Assembly: GCA_017405595.1 (NCBI GenBank)
Contig: JAFRAC010000010.1
Span: forward strand, 1-49,020
DNA: 49,020 bases
Reading direction: 5' to 3'
DNA from: Thermoguttaceae bacterium
GTDB taxonomy: Bacteria; Planctomycetota; Planctomycetia; Pirellulales; Thermoguttaceae
Below, piece by piece: positions 34,679-47,601 of this stretch. How positions within the stretch are numbered: the first letter of the stretch is position 1; every line of letters starts with the position of its first letter. The notes under the pieces are model-generated. The model searched no databases. It was not told the origin of the DNA and saw nothing but the letters and a program-made list of their open reading frames with translations. Made by a program: the position numbers and the translations under genes.

Positions 34679-34700
34679 GCGGCCGGTGCGCGCCGGCCGC
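34679..34700. terminator. GC-rich hairpin between the HAD and helicase genes
   Basis: GCGGCCGG at 34679-34686 pairs with CCGGCCGC at 34693-34700 around a 6-nt loop. It is followed by GGTTTCCCCC, not a U-tract, so it is a weak terminator or a stem in the leader of the helicase gene, whose start is 35 bp downstream. Confidence 0.35.
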
Positions 34701-34734
34701 GGTTTCCCCCTGAAGCTGACGCCACTGAACCTCG

Positions 34735-37332
34735 ATGTCCGCCGAACAGCCTCTCCAATCCGACCGCGACGATCTGGCGTTCTCCTACCTGGAACAGCTG
34801 CCGTACACACCTTATCCGTTTCAGGAAGAGGCGATTCTCGCCTGGTTCGATTCCGAAGACGGCCTGCTGGTCTGCGCGCCGACCGGAATGGGAAAAACGC
34901 TCATCGCCGAAGCGGGCCTTTACGAAGCGCTGAAACTCGGCAAACGCGCCTATTACACAACCCCGCTCATCGCCCTGACCGAACAGAAATACCGCGAGAT
35001 TCAGCAGTCCGCCGAACGGTGGGGGTTCGGGCGCGAGTCGGTCGGCCTGGTTACCGGAAACCGGAAAGAAAACCCCGATGCGCCGATCCTCGTCGTGGTC
35101 GCCGAAATCCTCTTTAACCGTCTTCTCGGTTCCGACGAGTTCGCCGGAAAACCCCGGGAAGGGGAAGAGGGTACCGAAAGGGAAATGCCGGCGTCGCTCG
35201 CGCCGTTCGTTTCCGAGACGGCTCTTTCGCAGCACCGGTTCCGGTTCGACGATGTTTCGGTCGTCGTGATGGACGAGTTTCACCAGTTCTCGGATCCGGA
35301 ACGGGGAATCGTCTGGGAATTCACGCTCGGCCTTCTTCCCCCCCATGTGCGTACGCTCCTCATTTCGGCCACCGTCGGAAACGCGTATGAGTTTATCAGC
35401 TGGCTAAGGAATAACACAAACCGGCGGCTGGCGTTCGTCCATTCGGAAGAGCGGAAGGTCCCGCTCGAATTCCGCTGGATCGGCGACGAGCTCCTGCCCG
35501 AAGTCGTCGAACAGATGCACGCCGGCGCCGACGAAGACCGGATGGTGCCGACCCTGATCTTCTGCTTTAACCGCGACCAGTGCTGGGATACCGCCGAAAT
35601 CGTCAAGGGGAAGAGAATCATTGACGGCGCGCGCCAGAAACTCCTTGCCGAAAAGCTCGGCGAATACGACTGGTCGAAAGGGGCCGGCCCGAAACTGCGC
35701 CAGTTCCTTCTGCGCGGAATCGGCCTGCACCACGCCGGAATCCTTCCGAAATACAGGCGGATTATCGAGTCCCTTTTTCAGCAGAAGCTCCTTTCGATCG
35801 CCGTCTGCACCGAAACGCTGGCCGCGGGAATCAACCTGCCCGCCCGCTCGGTTCTTCTGCCGACCATCATGAAAGGGCCGCCGGGCGAAAAGAAACTGAT
35901 CGACTCGTCGACCGCGCACCAGATCTTCGGACGCGCCGGCCGGCCGCAGTACGACAACCGCGGGTTCGTCATCGCGCTGGCGCACCCCGATGATGTCAAA
36001 ATCGCCCGGGCCCGCGAGAAATACGACCAGATTCCCGACGACGTAAAAGACCCTAAACTGCGGGAAGCCAAAAAGAAGCTCAAAAAGAAGATCCCTACCC
36101 GCAACCCGAACGAACAGTACTGGACCGAAGAGCAGTTTTTCAAGCTGCGAAGCTCTTCCCCCGGCAGTCTTACGAGCCGGGGCGCGGTTCCGTGGCGGCT
36201 GCTCGCGCACATGATCCGGTCGAATCCCGACCTCGCTCCGGTGCGCCGTCTGGTCGCACACCGGCTGATGGGCGCCAAACGCCTGGCGGCGCAGCAGCAG
36301 ATGCTCGACGATATGCTGATCACGCTCTGGCGGGGCGGCTTTATCCGGCTCGATCCCGATCCGACGCTGTTCGGCATCGAAGCGAGCGCCATTGCCGAGC
36401 AGCTGGCCAAAGCCCAAAAACGGATCGAAAAGGAACGCGAGCGGCGAAGCAGGGGGTTCGGCGCCGGCCTCTTCGACGACGAGGCGGCCGAAGAGATCGA
36501 CTTCGACAGCTGGGTTGACCCCGACACCCTCCCGCCGAAAGAACCGACCCGGCCGGAACCCGCCGGGCGGCTCCTTTTGGGCAATACGCCACAGCCGGAA
36601 GAGGCGAAACGCCTCTACAAGGCCGAACGCGCCTTCCCCGCCGAATCGCTCGCGCTTCTGACACACATTAAGGGGTTTAATCCGATCTACGGGGCGTTCC
36701 TCCTTTCGCAGCTGGGGATTGCCGACCGCGCCGAACGGATTCAGGCGTTTGAAAGCCTGTTGGAAATGCCGGGAAATGTCGCCCGCCTCGTGCGCGTCCC
36801 CCGTTACGAGGAGCTGCCCCCCGGAAACCTGGCCCGCGAACGGCTCGACGCCAAACTTCTCGATCTGGGGCTGGCTTCCCCCGAAGAACTGGTGCCGAAA
36901 ACGCCCGAAGAACTGGAACGGGAACGCGAAGAGCGGCGCCGGTTCGGCGGCTGGCTCGAAGAGCGCGTCTATCTTCTTTCGTTCGCCGAAAAGCTCAAAC
37001 GCCTTTTCGATTACGAGTACCCGCTGGTGCCGGTCAAGATCGTTCCGGTCTGGTCGGCGGGGGATGTGATTCTGCGCTACAACGGCGATTTCAACAAGTA
37101 TATCACGTCGAACTCCCTCCAGAAGCAGGAAGGGATCATCTTCCGGCACCTGCTCCGGCTGATTCTTCTTTTGGAGGAGTTCCGCCCGCTGGTCCCGGCC
37201 GAAACCAGCCGCTTCGAGTGGGAAAACGAGCTCGGCTTTCTCGCCGACGCGCTGACCCAATGCTGCCGCGCCGTCGATCCGGCGAGCACCGATCAGACGC
37301 TGGCCGACGCCCGAAAAAAAGAGACTGAGTAA
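34735..37332 (+). CDS. Ski2/Mtr4-like DExH-box RNA/DNA helicase
   Basis: This 865-residue SF2 helicase has motif I APTGMGKT near residue 52, Ia TTPLIALTEQK, motif II DEFH near 180 (a variant of the Ski2-type DExH box), motif III SATVGN, motif IV-like LIFCFNRDQCWD, motif V VCTETLAAGINLPA and motif VI QIFGRAGRPQYD near 400. GLHHAGILPKYRRIIE is a hallmark of the Ski2/Mtr4 family. After the core comes a Lys/Arg-rich stretch (about 440-465), winged-helix-like and helical parts, and a charged segment near 550-620. Ski2-like proteins unwind RNA for exosome-type decay in eukaryotes; bacterial members are of uncertain role in RNA or DNA metabolism. It converges on scpA, 18 bp from its end. Confidence 0.85.
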   Translation: MSAEQPLQSDRDDLAFSYLEQLPYTPYPFQEEAILAWFDSEDGLLVCAPTGMGKTLIAEAGLYEALKLGKRAYYTTPLIALTEQKYREIQQSAERWGFGRESVGLVTGNRKENPDAPILVVVAEILFNRLLGSDEFAGKPREGEEGTEREMPASLAPFVSETALSQHRFRFDDVSVVVMDEFHQFSDPERGIVWEFTLGLLPPHVRTLLISATVGNAYEFISWLRNNTNRRLAFVHSEERKVPLEFRWIGDELLPEVVEQMHAGADEDRMVPTLIFCFNRDQCWDTAEIVKGKRIIDGARQKLLAEKLGEYDWSKGAGPKLRQFLLRGIGLHHAGILPKYRRIIESLFQQKLLSIAVCTETLAAGINLPARSVLLPTIMKGPPGEKKLIDSSTAHQIFGRAGRPQYDNRGFVIALAHPDDVKIARAREKYDQIPDDVKDPKLREAKKKLKKKIPTRNPNEQYWTEEQFFKLRSSSPGSLTSRGAVPWRLLAHMIRSNPDLAPVRRLVAHRLMGAKRLAAQQQMLDDMLITLWRGGFIRLDPDPTLFGIEASAIAEQLAKAQKRIEKERERRSRGFGAGLFDDEAAEEIDFDSWVDPDTLPPKEPTRPEPAGRLLLGNTPQPEEAKRLYKAERAFPAESLALLTHIKGFNPIYGAFLLSQLGIADRAERIQAFESLLEMPGNVARLVRVPRYEELPPGNLARERLDAKLLDLGLASPEELVPKTPEELEREREERRRFGGWLEERVYLLSFAEKLKRLFDYEYPLVPVKIVPVWSAGDVILRYNGDFNKYITSNSLQKQEGIIFRHLLRLILLLEEFRPLVPAETSRFEWENELGFLADALTQCCRAVDPASTDQTLADARKKETE

Positions 37333-37350
37333 CACGAGCTGCCGCGCCGG

Positions 37351-38190
37351 CTACGCCGCCATTCTCCGCCGCTGCTCTTCTTCCTGGAACGCCGTAAAAT
37401 CGAACGTCCCCTCCCCTTCCCGGAACCGGATCTGTATTTCGCCGAACTGATCCTTCTGATCGGCCATGGCGAAACCGTGGCGGACAAGCTCCAGAAGCGC
37501 GAGAAAGATGCCGACGAAGGTCGATTTCTTGACCGCCCCCTCGAACAGGTCTCCGAATTTCAGCGTCCCTTCCCGCTTCAGGCGGGTGTATATCCGATGC
37601 ATATAGACCGAAACGGGGGTATCGTCGTAGACGACCTTGTGTGTCATAATGGGGGACTTCTCGCGCAGGATGCGGCCGAACGCGCTGACCAGGTCCCAGA
37701 TCACGATATCCTGAATCGGTTCCTCGGCGGGATTCTTCTCGTTCGGGATCAGGTCGTTGGAAAGACGCGGATAGCGGCGCTGCCAAATCCGGCTGCGCTG
37801 CTCCAGCAGGCCCGCCCCTTCGCAGTACTTCTGATAGGCCAGAAGCTGCGACACCAGCTCTTTGCGGGGGTCTTCGATCTCCTCTTCGACTTCCTCTTCC
37901 CGGGGAAGCGCCTGAAACGATTTGATTTCGACCAGGGTGCTGGCGGTCACAATGAAATCCCCGATGGAATCGAGGTTCAGAATCTCCAGAACGTCCAGAA
38001 ACTCGAGGTATTGCCGGGTAATCTCGGCAATCGGAATGTCGAGGATGTCGAGCTCATGCTTTCGGACAAGAAAGAGGAGCAGGCTCATCGGCCCGCAAAA
38101 CACGCCGAGCTGAACCTTGAAGTTGTCGAACCGCGAAAAATCGGGTTCCGCCTCGTCCGGTTGTTCTTCTTTCCTGATCTCTTCGGCCAT
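37351..38190 (-). CDS. scpA: Segregation and condensation protein A
   Basis: This 279-residue kleisin bridges SMC heads with ScpB in the bacterial condensin complex. Seen: N-terminal VQLGVFCGPMSLLLFLVRKHELDI (shown here only as the family landmark GPMSLLLFLVRKHELDI), then IPIAEITRQYLEFL, an acidic middle (REEEVEEEIEDPRKEL), and a C-terminal winged-helix region with TFVGIFLALLELVR. The start at ATG 38190 is preferred to TTG 38205 because GAGGAA lies 8 bp upstream. The partner scpB and smc are not in the window. A hairpin sits just upstream of the ribosome site. Confidence 0.92.
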   Translation of the reverse strand: MAEEIRKEEQPDEAEPDFSRFDNFKVQLGVFCGPMSLLLFLVRKHELDILDIPIAEITRQYLEFLDVLEILNLDSIGDFIVTASTLVEIKSFQALPREEEVEEEIEDPRKELVSQLLAYQKYCEGAGLLEQRSRIWQRRYPRLSNDLIPNEKNPAEEPIQDIVIWDLVSAFGRILREKSPIMTHKVVYDDTPVSVYMHRIYTRLKREGTLKFGDLFEGAVKKSTFVGIFLALLELVRHGFAMADQKDQFGEIQIRFREGEGTFDFTAFQEEEQRRRMAA

Positions 38191-38206
38191 CAAACCGTTC
38201 CTCAAA

Positions 38207-38232
38207 CGGGGAGCAAAAACAGCTTCTCCCCG
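38207..38232 (-). other. Hairpin immediately upstream of the scpA ribosome site
   Basis: CGGGGAG at 38207-38213 pairs with CTCCCCG at 38226-38232 (7-bp stem, 12-nt loop). It ends about 4 nt from the GAGGAA ribosome site on the minus strand and could modulate translation. No clear minus-strand promoter was seen in 38233-38333. Confidence 0.4.
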
Positions 38233-38333
38233 CCCGAAGGTTAGTCTATTTCGGCAAAAAGGGCAAGATCAGGCGGAATCGCCCCCGGAGGGCTTCCGCC
38301 GGTGAAAACCGTTCCGGACAGGGGGCCGGTATC

Positions 38334-38362
38334 TTGCTTATTTTGACAGAAACCCCTATAAT
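38334..38362 (+). promoter_or_regulatory. Promoter of the HtrA protease gene
   Basis: TTGCTT at 38334-38339, 17-bp spacer, perfect TATAAT at 38357-38362. A second TTGACA at 38343 is too close (8 bp) to act with this -10. The leader is about 95 nt. Confidence 0.7.
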
Positions 38363-38463
38363 GAAGACTTCTCCCCTGCGCTCCCTCCCGCTTGAAAAAA
38401 GGGGGTCCGGCAGCGTGAACCGAACAGACTCAAGCCGTTTTTCCTGAAAGGCTTTGACCCGAT

Positions 38464-39906
38464 ATGAACGATATGAAACAGATCCTCTGCGCCCTTCTTT
38501 TTGCCGTTTTCGGGTTTTCGGCGCTCCGCGCCGAAACGGAACCCGCGCCGATCCCGGAATCGGGCGCCGATCTGGCCAAGGCCATGTCGCAATCGTTCCA
38601 GGCGGTTTCCCGAAAGGTGATCCCCTCGGTCGTTCAGATCACCGTCCGGACCGGTTCCGACGCAAAACCCTCCAAAAACCGGCTTCCCCTCTTCGGCGAA
38701 TTCTTCTCGGACGATTCCGAAAAAGAGAAAAAGCTGCAGAGCGTTGGGTCCGGGGTTCTGGTCGACCCTGCCGGCATTGTCCTGACAAATCATCACGTCG
38801 TTGAAGACGGGGGAACGATCACCGCCGAACTCTATGACGGACGGCGTTTCGGCGTGAAAGAGGTCAAAAAAGATTCCCTTTCCGACCTCGCCGTTCTGGT
38901 CCTCGACACCCGGGAGGAACTCCCCTGTCTCGAATTTGCCGACAGCGATACACTGGAAATCGGCGACTGGGTCCTGGCCATCGGGAATCCGTTTATGCTC
39001 GAATTTTCGGTCAGTGCCGGAATCATCAGCGCCAAAAAGCGGTTCCTGGGGAAGAAAGACGGCGTCTGCTATCTGCAGACCGATGCAGCTATCAATCCGG
39101 GGAACAGCGGGGGGCCGCTCGTCGACCTGAACGGACGGGTTGCCGGCATCAACACCGCCATCGCCACTTTGAGCGGGGGGAATCAGGGGATCGGATTCGC
39201 CATCCCCGCCAATTACGCGCGCTGGGCCATGAAACAGCTCGTCGAAAAGGGGAAAGTCGAGCGCGCCTTTCTCGGCTTTACCACGACAGGCCTCACCTAC
39301 GAGGAATCGAAGGCTCTCGGTCTCCCCCCGCGGGAAGGGGTCAAAATTCTGAGTCCTTTCAAAGATTCCCCTGCCGCAAAGGCCGGCGTGCGCACGAACG
39401 ACATCATCCTGGAATTCGACGAGAAGAAAGTCGATTCCAATGAAATGCTCCGAAGCATGGTCGAGTGCGCCGATATCGACCAGCCGCATACGCTGACGGT
39501 TCTCCGGAAGGGGGAAACCGAAAAGCTCCGCCTTCCTGTCAAACTGGAGATCAGGCCCGACGGCTATGTCGGCGTTCCGCAGACCGAAGAGATGGTCGAT
39601 AAGGGGAAACATTATACCGACACCAAACTGGGGCTCATGCTGATTCCGATGACCGACAGCGCCGCCGAACGGCTCGGGGCCGCGCCCGGTTCGGGAATCG
39701 TCGTACTCTCGGTCACTCCGGCAAGCCCCGCCTACCGCGCCGGGCTGCGCGACGGGGCGGTCATCCTCAAAATCAACGGAACCCCGATTCATTCGATCGA
39801 TGATTACGTCCGCGTTTTCGACGACGTTCAGCCCGGCCTCGAACTCCGGTTCGAGGTGATCATCAAAAAAGAACTCCGCGAAATCACCGTGCCGGGCAAA
39901 CCGTAA
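38464..39906 (+). CDS. HtrA/DegP-like periplasmic serine protease with two PDZ domains
   Basis: This 480-residue protein starts with a signal peptide (MNDMKQILCALLFAVFGFSA, cleavage near LRA/ET). The trypsin-like domain shows the triad His111 (TNHHVV), Asp141 (SDLAVL) and Ser215 (NPGNSGGPL). Loop L1 reads VLAIGNPFML. PDZ1 (about 265-365) contains GVKILSPFKDSPAAKAGVR, and PDZ2 (about 385-480) contains GIVVLSVTPASPAYRAGLR. The family degrades or chaperones misfolded envelope proteins. The second in-frame ATG (38473) is an alternative start. It has its own promoter and terminator, so it is a single-gene unit. Confidence 0.93.
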   Translation: MNDMKQILCALLFAVFGFSALRAETEPAPIPESGADLAKAMSQSFQAVSRKVIPSVVQITVRTGSDAKPSKNRLPLFGEFFSDDSEKEKKLQSVGSGVLVDPAGIVLTNHHVVEDGGTITAELYDGRRFGVKEVKKDSLSDLAVLVLDTREELPCLEFADSDTLEIGDWVLAIGNPFMLEFSVSAGIISAKKRFLGKKDGVCYLQTDAAINPGNSGGPLVDLNGRVAGINTAIATLSGGNQGIGFAIPANYARWAMKQLVEKGKVERAFLGFTTTGLTYEESKALGLPPREGVKILSPFKDSPAAKAGVRTNDIILEFDEKKVDSNEMLRSMVECADIDQPHTLTVLRKGETEKLRLPVKLEIRPDGYVGVPQTEEMVDKGKHYTDTKLGLMLIPMTDSAAERLGAAPGSGIVVLSVTPASPAYRAGLRDGAVILKINGTPIHSIDDYVRVFDDVQPGLELRFEVIIKKELREITVPGKP

Positions 39907-39944
39907 GACCGGCCGCGCGGGTTCCCGCCGGGCCCCCCTTCGGC

Positions 39945-39979
39945 AAAACCGTTCCGTGCCGGCCGCGGAACGGCTTTTC
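39945..39979 (+). terminator. Rho-independent terminator after the HtrA gene
   Basis: CCGTTCCG (39949-39956) pairs with CGGAACGG (39966-39973), flanked by AAAA before and CTTTTC after. The second arm is followed by further T/C-rich DNA. This is the clearest intrinsic terminator in the window. Confidence 0.75.
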
Positions 39980-40026
39980 GGCCCGTTCTCTTTTCCTTCT
40001 CCCCCCCGCAAACGGAACTCTTTGAA

Positions 40027-40054
40027 TTGACCTAAAGCGAAAAAGGAGTAAAAT
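40027..40054 (+). promoter_or_regulatory. Promoter of the dapL-uvrA unit
   Basis: TTGACC at 40027-40032, 16-bp spacer, TAAAAT at 40049-40054, followed directly by AGGGG. Confidence 0.65.
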
Positions 40055-40131
40055 AGGGGTTTGAACTTTCCGGCTTTCGGCCCCCTGCGCCGCGGCCGAA
40101 TTTAACCCTCCAGCAAATGTTAGAAATAGCG

Positions 40132-41364
40132 ATGAGCGATCCTTATTTTCAGAAACTTTTCGCCGAACGGGTCGGCGGAATCAACTACGGCAAAGGGACC
40201 GAAATCTATAAATTCGAGAAGATCAAGCGCGCAAAGCGGAAGGCGCTCGCCGATTTTCCCGACCGCCATCTGCTCGATTTCGGCATCGGCGAAAACGACG
40301 AGATGGCCGACCTGACCGTTCGCCAGGCGATGGCCGCCGAAATCAACAAGATCGAAAACCGCGGCTATGCCGACAACGGCTGTCTGGAATACAAAGAGGC
40401 GGTCGCGCGCTTCATGCTCCGCCGTTTCGGCGTCCGGCTCGATCCCGTTACCGAAATCAACCACTCGATCGGCTCCAAGCCCGCGCTGGCGATGGTTCCC
40501 TCGGTCTTCATCAACCCGGGGGATATCACCCTGATGACCGTCCCCGGATATCCGGTCGCCGGCACCCACACCCGCTACTGCGGCGGAAAGGTCTATCCCC
40601 TTCCCCTTCTGGCCGAAAACAATTTCTATCCCGACCTCGACGGCATTCCCGACGACGTCCTCGCGAAGACGAAGCTTCTGGTTCTGAACTATCCCAACTC
40701 GCCGACCGGCCAGCTCGGCACCGCCCGGTTTTTCGAGAAGGTGGTGGAGTTCGCCCACAAGAACGACGTGGTCATCGTTCAGGACGCGGCTCACGCGATG
40801 TTCAGCTTCCGCACCAGGCCGATGAGTTTCCTCGAGGTGGACGGGGCGAAAGAGGTCGGAATCGAAATCCACTCGATGTCCAAAGGGTGGAACATGATCG
40901 GCTGGCGGCTCGGCTGGTTCTGCGGCAACCCGACCATCGTCCGCGCGCTGGCCGATGTCAAAGACAACAGCGACAGCGGCCAGTTCCTCGCCATTCAGAA
41001 AGCCGCGGTCAAGGCGCTCGATGACGACCGCATTCCCGACCAGGCCCGCGCGAAGTACCTCCGCCGCCTTCAGAAGCTCGTCGCTTCGCTCAACAAGTTC
41101 GGGTTCAACTGCGAAGTTCCCGGCGGCACCTATTTCCTTTACACACGCTCGCCGAAAGGGCTGAAAGACGGCCGCCGTTTCGAAAAGGCCGAAGATGTGA
41201 GCCAGTTCCTGATCACCGAACAGTCGGTCTGCACGGTTCCGTGGGACGATGCCGGCTCCTTCCTCCGCTGGTCCGTAACCTACCTGACCGACGGCGAGGC
41301 CGGGGAAGACGCTCTCATGAAGGAACTGGAAGAGCGTCTTGCCAAGATCAACTTCGAGTTCTGA
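40132..41364 (+). CDS. dapL: LL-diaminopimelate aminotransferase
   Basis: The enzyme converts tetrahydrodipicolinate directly to LL-diaminopimelate (PLP- and glutamate-dependent) for lysine and peptidoglycan synthesis, the pathway of Chlamydiae and other PVC relatives. The protein has 410 residues from ATG 40132; ATG 40117 adds five residues and neither has a clear ribosome site. Seen: substrate-binding start NYGKGTEIYKF, ENDEMAD, NRGYADNGCLEYKEAVARF, NYPNSPTGQ, VQDAAHAMF, and the PLP lysine at about residue 251 in HSMSKGWNMIGWRLGW. The C-terminal Arg region is FLRWSVTY. uvrA starts 13 bp after the stop, so they are likely co-transcribed. Confidence 0.92.
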   Translation: MSDPYFQKLFAERVGGINYGKGTEIYKFEKIKRAKRKALADFPDRHLLDFGIGENDEMADLTVRQAMAAEINKIENRGYADNGCLEYKEAVARFMLRRFGVRLDPVTEINHSIGSKPALAMVPSVFINPGDITLMTVPGYPVAGTHTRYCGGKVYPLPLLAENNFYPDLDGIPDDVLAKTKLLVLNYPNSPTGQLGTARFFEKVVEFAHKNDVVIVQDAAHAMFSFRTRPMSFLEVDGAKEVGIEIHSMSKGWNMIGWRLGWFCGNPTIVRALADVKDNSDSGQFLAIQKAAVKALDDDRIPDQARAKYLRRLQKLVASLNKFGFNCEVPGGTYFLYTRSPKGLKDGRRFEKAEDVSQFLITEQSVCTVPWDDAGSFLRWSVTYLTDGEAGEDALMKELEERLAKINFEF

Positions 41365-41377
41365 CACACAAGCGTTT

Positions 41378-46339
<4,962 letters not shown>

Positions 46340-46370
46340 ACACGCGCGAACCGCACGAACCGGCAGATTG

Positions 46371-46399
46371 TTGAATTCTATTTTGGATGGAAGTAAAAT
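46371..46399 (+). promoter_or_regulatory. Promoter of the secreted unknown gene
   Basis: TTGAAT at 46371-46376, 17-bp spacer, TAAAAT at 46394-46399. Because an upstream in-frame ATG (46387) lies inside this promoter, the gene must start downstream, at 46456. Confidence 0.65.
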
Positions 46400-46455
46400 A
46401 CGCTTGCGCGGTCGCCTGCTTCAGAGTCATCATCCGTTCCACGGGGGGCTATGCC

Positions 46456-47439
46456 ATGAAAAAATGCCGCTGTCTCGTTTTTGTGTTTCTTGGTCTTTTT
46501 GCCTGCTTTGCCGCGCCGCAGGCGGCGTTTCCCGACGATTCCGAAAAGGACGCGCTTCTGGAAAAACTACTCCAGGCGCGGGAAAACTGGATTCAGAACG
46601 CCTCGTTCTGCGGGCATTATACCGTCAGGAGTGGAAGTTTCACTTCGGAAGAAGATGCGATGACCGTCGGGATTCCCGGCAGCGGCAGGGGGCACGAGTA
46701 CGGTTTTATCGCCAAGCTGAACGGCAAGTGCCGGCGTCAAAGAGGGTTTTCCGAACGGGAGGACAACACTGATCCCGCGGGGGCCGAGCCGGTTTATTTC
46801 GACACTGTTGCGAACGACCGATTCTGTCTGCATCTCGAGCGCCGCGCTGACCGCGGCGTTCTTCAGAAATTTTCGGGGGAACCGGGGGAAAGCCTTGCCG
46901 TGATCTGTGTTTCCGGCTCACCCGCCTCGTTTTTTTCTCCTTATGTCTACCGGTTTATCGAATCCGCCGCCGAAGGTTCCGATTTCGGGTATGCCCCGCT
47001 CGAAGACGGGCGTGTACTCCTGGCCTTTGCGGAAGACGAACAGGACCATTCCCAAGCCGTGGAAAAAATCACGGTTCGAACCGACCTGGACCGTCCGGCG
47101 ATCGAACAGATCAGGCAAACATTCTACGCGGCGGAATCCGATTCGGTTCCGACAATGGAGATCATCACGAAAGTTCTGGAATGGAAAGAGCGCGGCGGAG
47201 TCCTATTCCCGACGCGAATCCGCACGGCGACCTGTTCTTATAAGCCTGTCCCGGAAGAGAACGTGTGGGAGACGGAAGAATGGGTTTCCGATGACATCGG
47301 AGAGCGGCCACCGCAGGAGGACGATTTCACGGTTCGGACGGAACGGGGTGACTTTATCCTTCATCTGAAAGGACCGCAGAAGGAACGAACCATTCACATC
47401 GACGAACTCACCGAAGAGGACTACGACCCCTCGGTTTGA
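46456..47439 (+). CDS. Secreted protein of unknown function
   Basis: The 327-residue protein starts at ATG 46456 (GGGGGG ribosome site). The signal peptide is MKKCRCLVFVFLGLFACFAA with cleavage near PQA/AF. I do not recognise the family. The mature part has a helical start (LLEKLLQARENWIQN), then alternating strands with several YTVRSGSF-, YGFIAKLNGK- and EKITVRTDLD-like segments that recall LolA/DUF-type lipoprotein-sorting folds in planctomycetes. That resemblance is weak. The C-terminus is acidic. Three Cys occur in the mature protein. It stands alone behind its own promoter and converges with the pseudopilin gene at 47602. Confidence 0.75.
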   Translation: MKKCRCLVFVFLGLFACFAAPQAAFPDDSEKDALLEKLLQARENWIQNASFCGHYTVRSGSFTSEEDAMTVGIPGSGRGHEYGFIAKLNGKCRRQRGFSEREDNTDPAGAEPVYFDTVANDRFCLHLERRADRGVLQKFSGEPGESLAVICVSGSPASFFSPYVYRFIESAAEGSDFGYAPLEDGRVLLAFAEDEQDHSQAVEKITVRTDLDRPAIEQIRQTFYAAESDSVPTMEIITKVLEWKERGGVLFPTRIRTATCSYKPVPEENVWETEEWVSDDIGERPPQEDDFTVRTERGDFILHLKGPQKERTIHIDELTEEDYDPSV

Positions 47440-47474
47440 GGTTCCGGTCTGAAAATTTGACCCCCTGCCGCTAA

Positions 47475-47564
47475 TTGGGATGCTCGGCCGCTGGATTGGC
47501 GCTGATCGTGTTGTTGCTTGTGATGAAATACAGAGCACGGAAGAAAAGAGCCGCTTCGGTCTGA
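47475..47564 (+). other. Possible 29-residue membrane micro-peptide or remnant
   Basis: From TTG 47475 an open frame gives LGCSAAGLALIVLLLVMKYR followed by ARKKRAASV and a stop: one hydrophobic helix followed by a basic tail. It directly follows an in-frame stop and has no strong ribosome site. It may be the broken C-terminal anchor of an older gene or chance. Only the peptide composition supports it. Confidence 0.15.
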
Positions 47565-47574
47565 TTTGATCGAC

Positions 47575-47597
47575 GCCCGTGATGTCAAATGACGGGC
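47575..47597. terminator. Possible weak bidirectional hairpin between convergent genes
   Basis: GCCCGT at 47575-47580 and ACGGGC at 47592-47597 can form a 6-bp stem with an 11-nt loop, 5 bp from the end of the minus-strand pseudopilin gene. No U-tract follows on either strand. Confidence 0.25.
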
Positions 47598-47601
47598 CGT
47601 T

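Noticed and set aside
38343..38362. TTGACA at 38343 as the -35 of the HtrA promoter
   Set aside because: Only 8 bp separate it from TATAAT. TTGCTT at 38334 with a 17-bp spacer fits.
46387..46455. Earlier start of the secreted unknown gene
   Set aside because: The ATG at 46387 lies between the -35 and -10 boxes and would hide the signal peptide.
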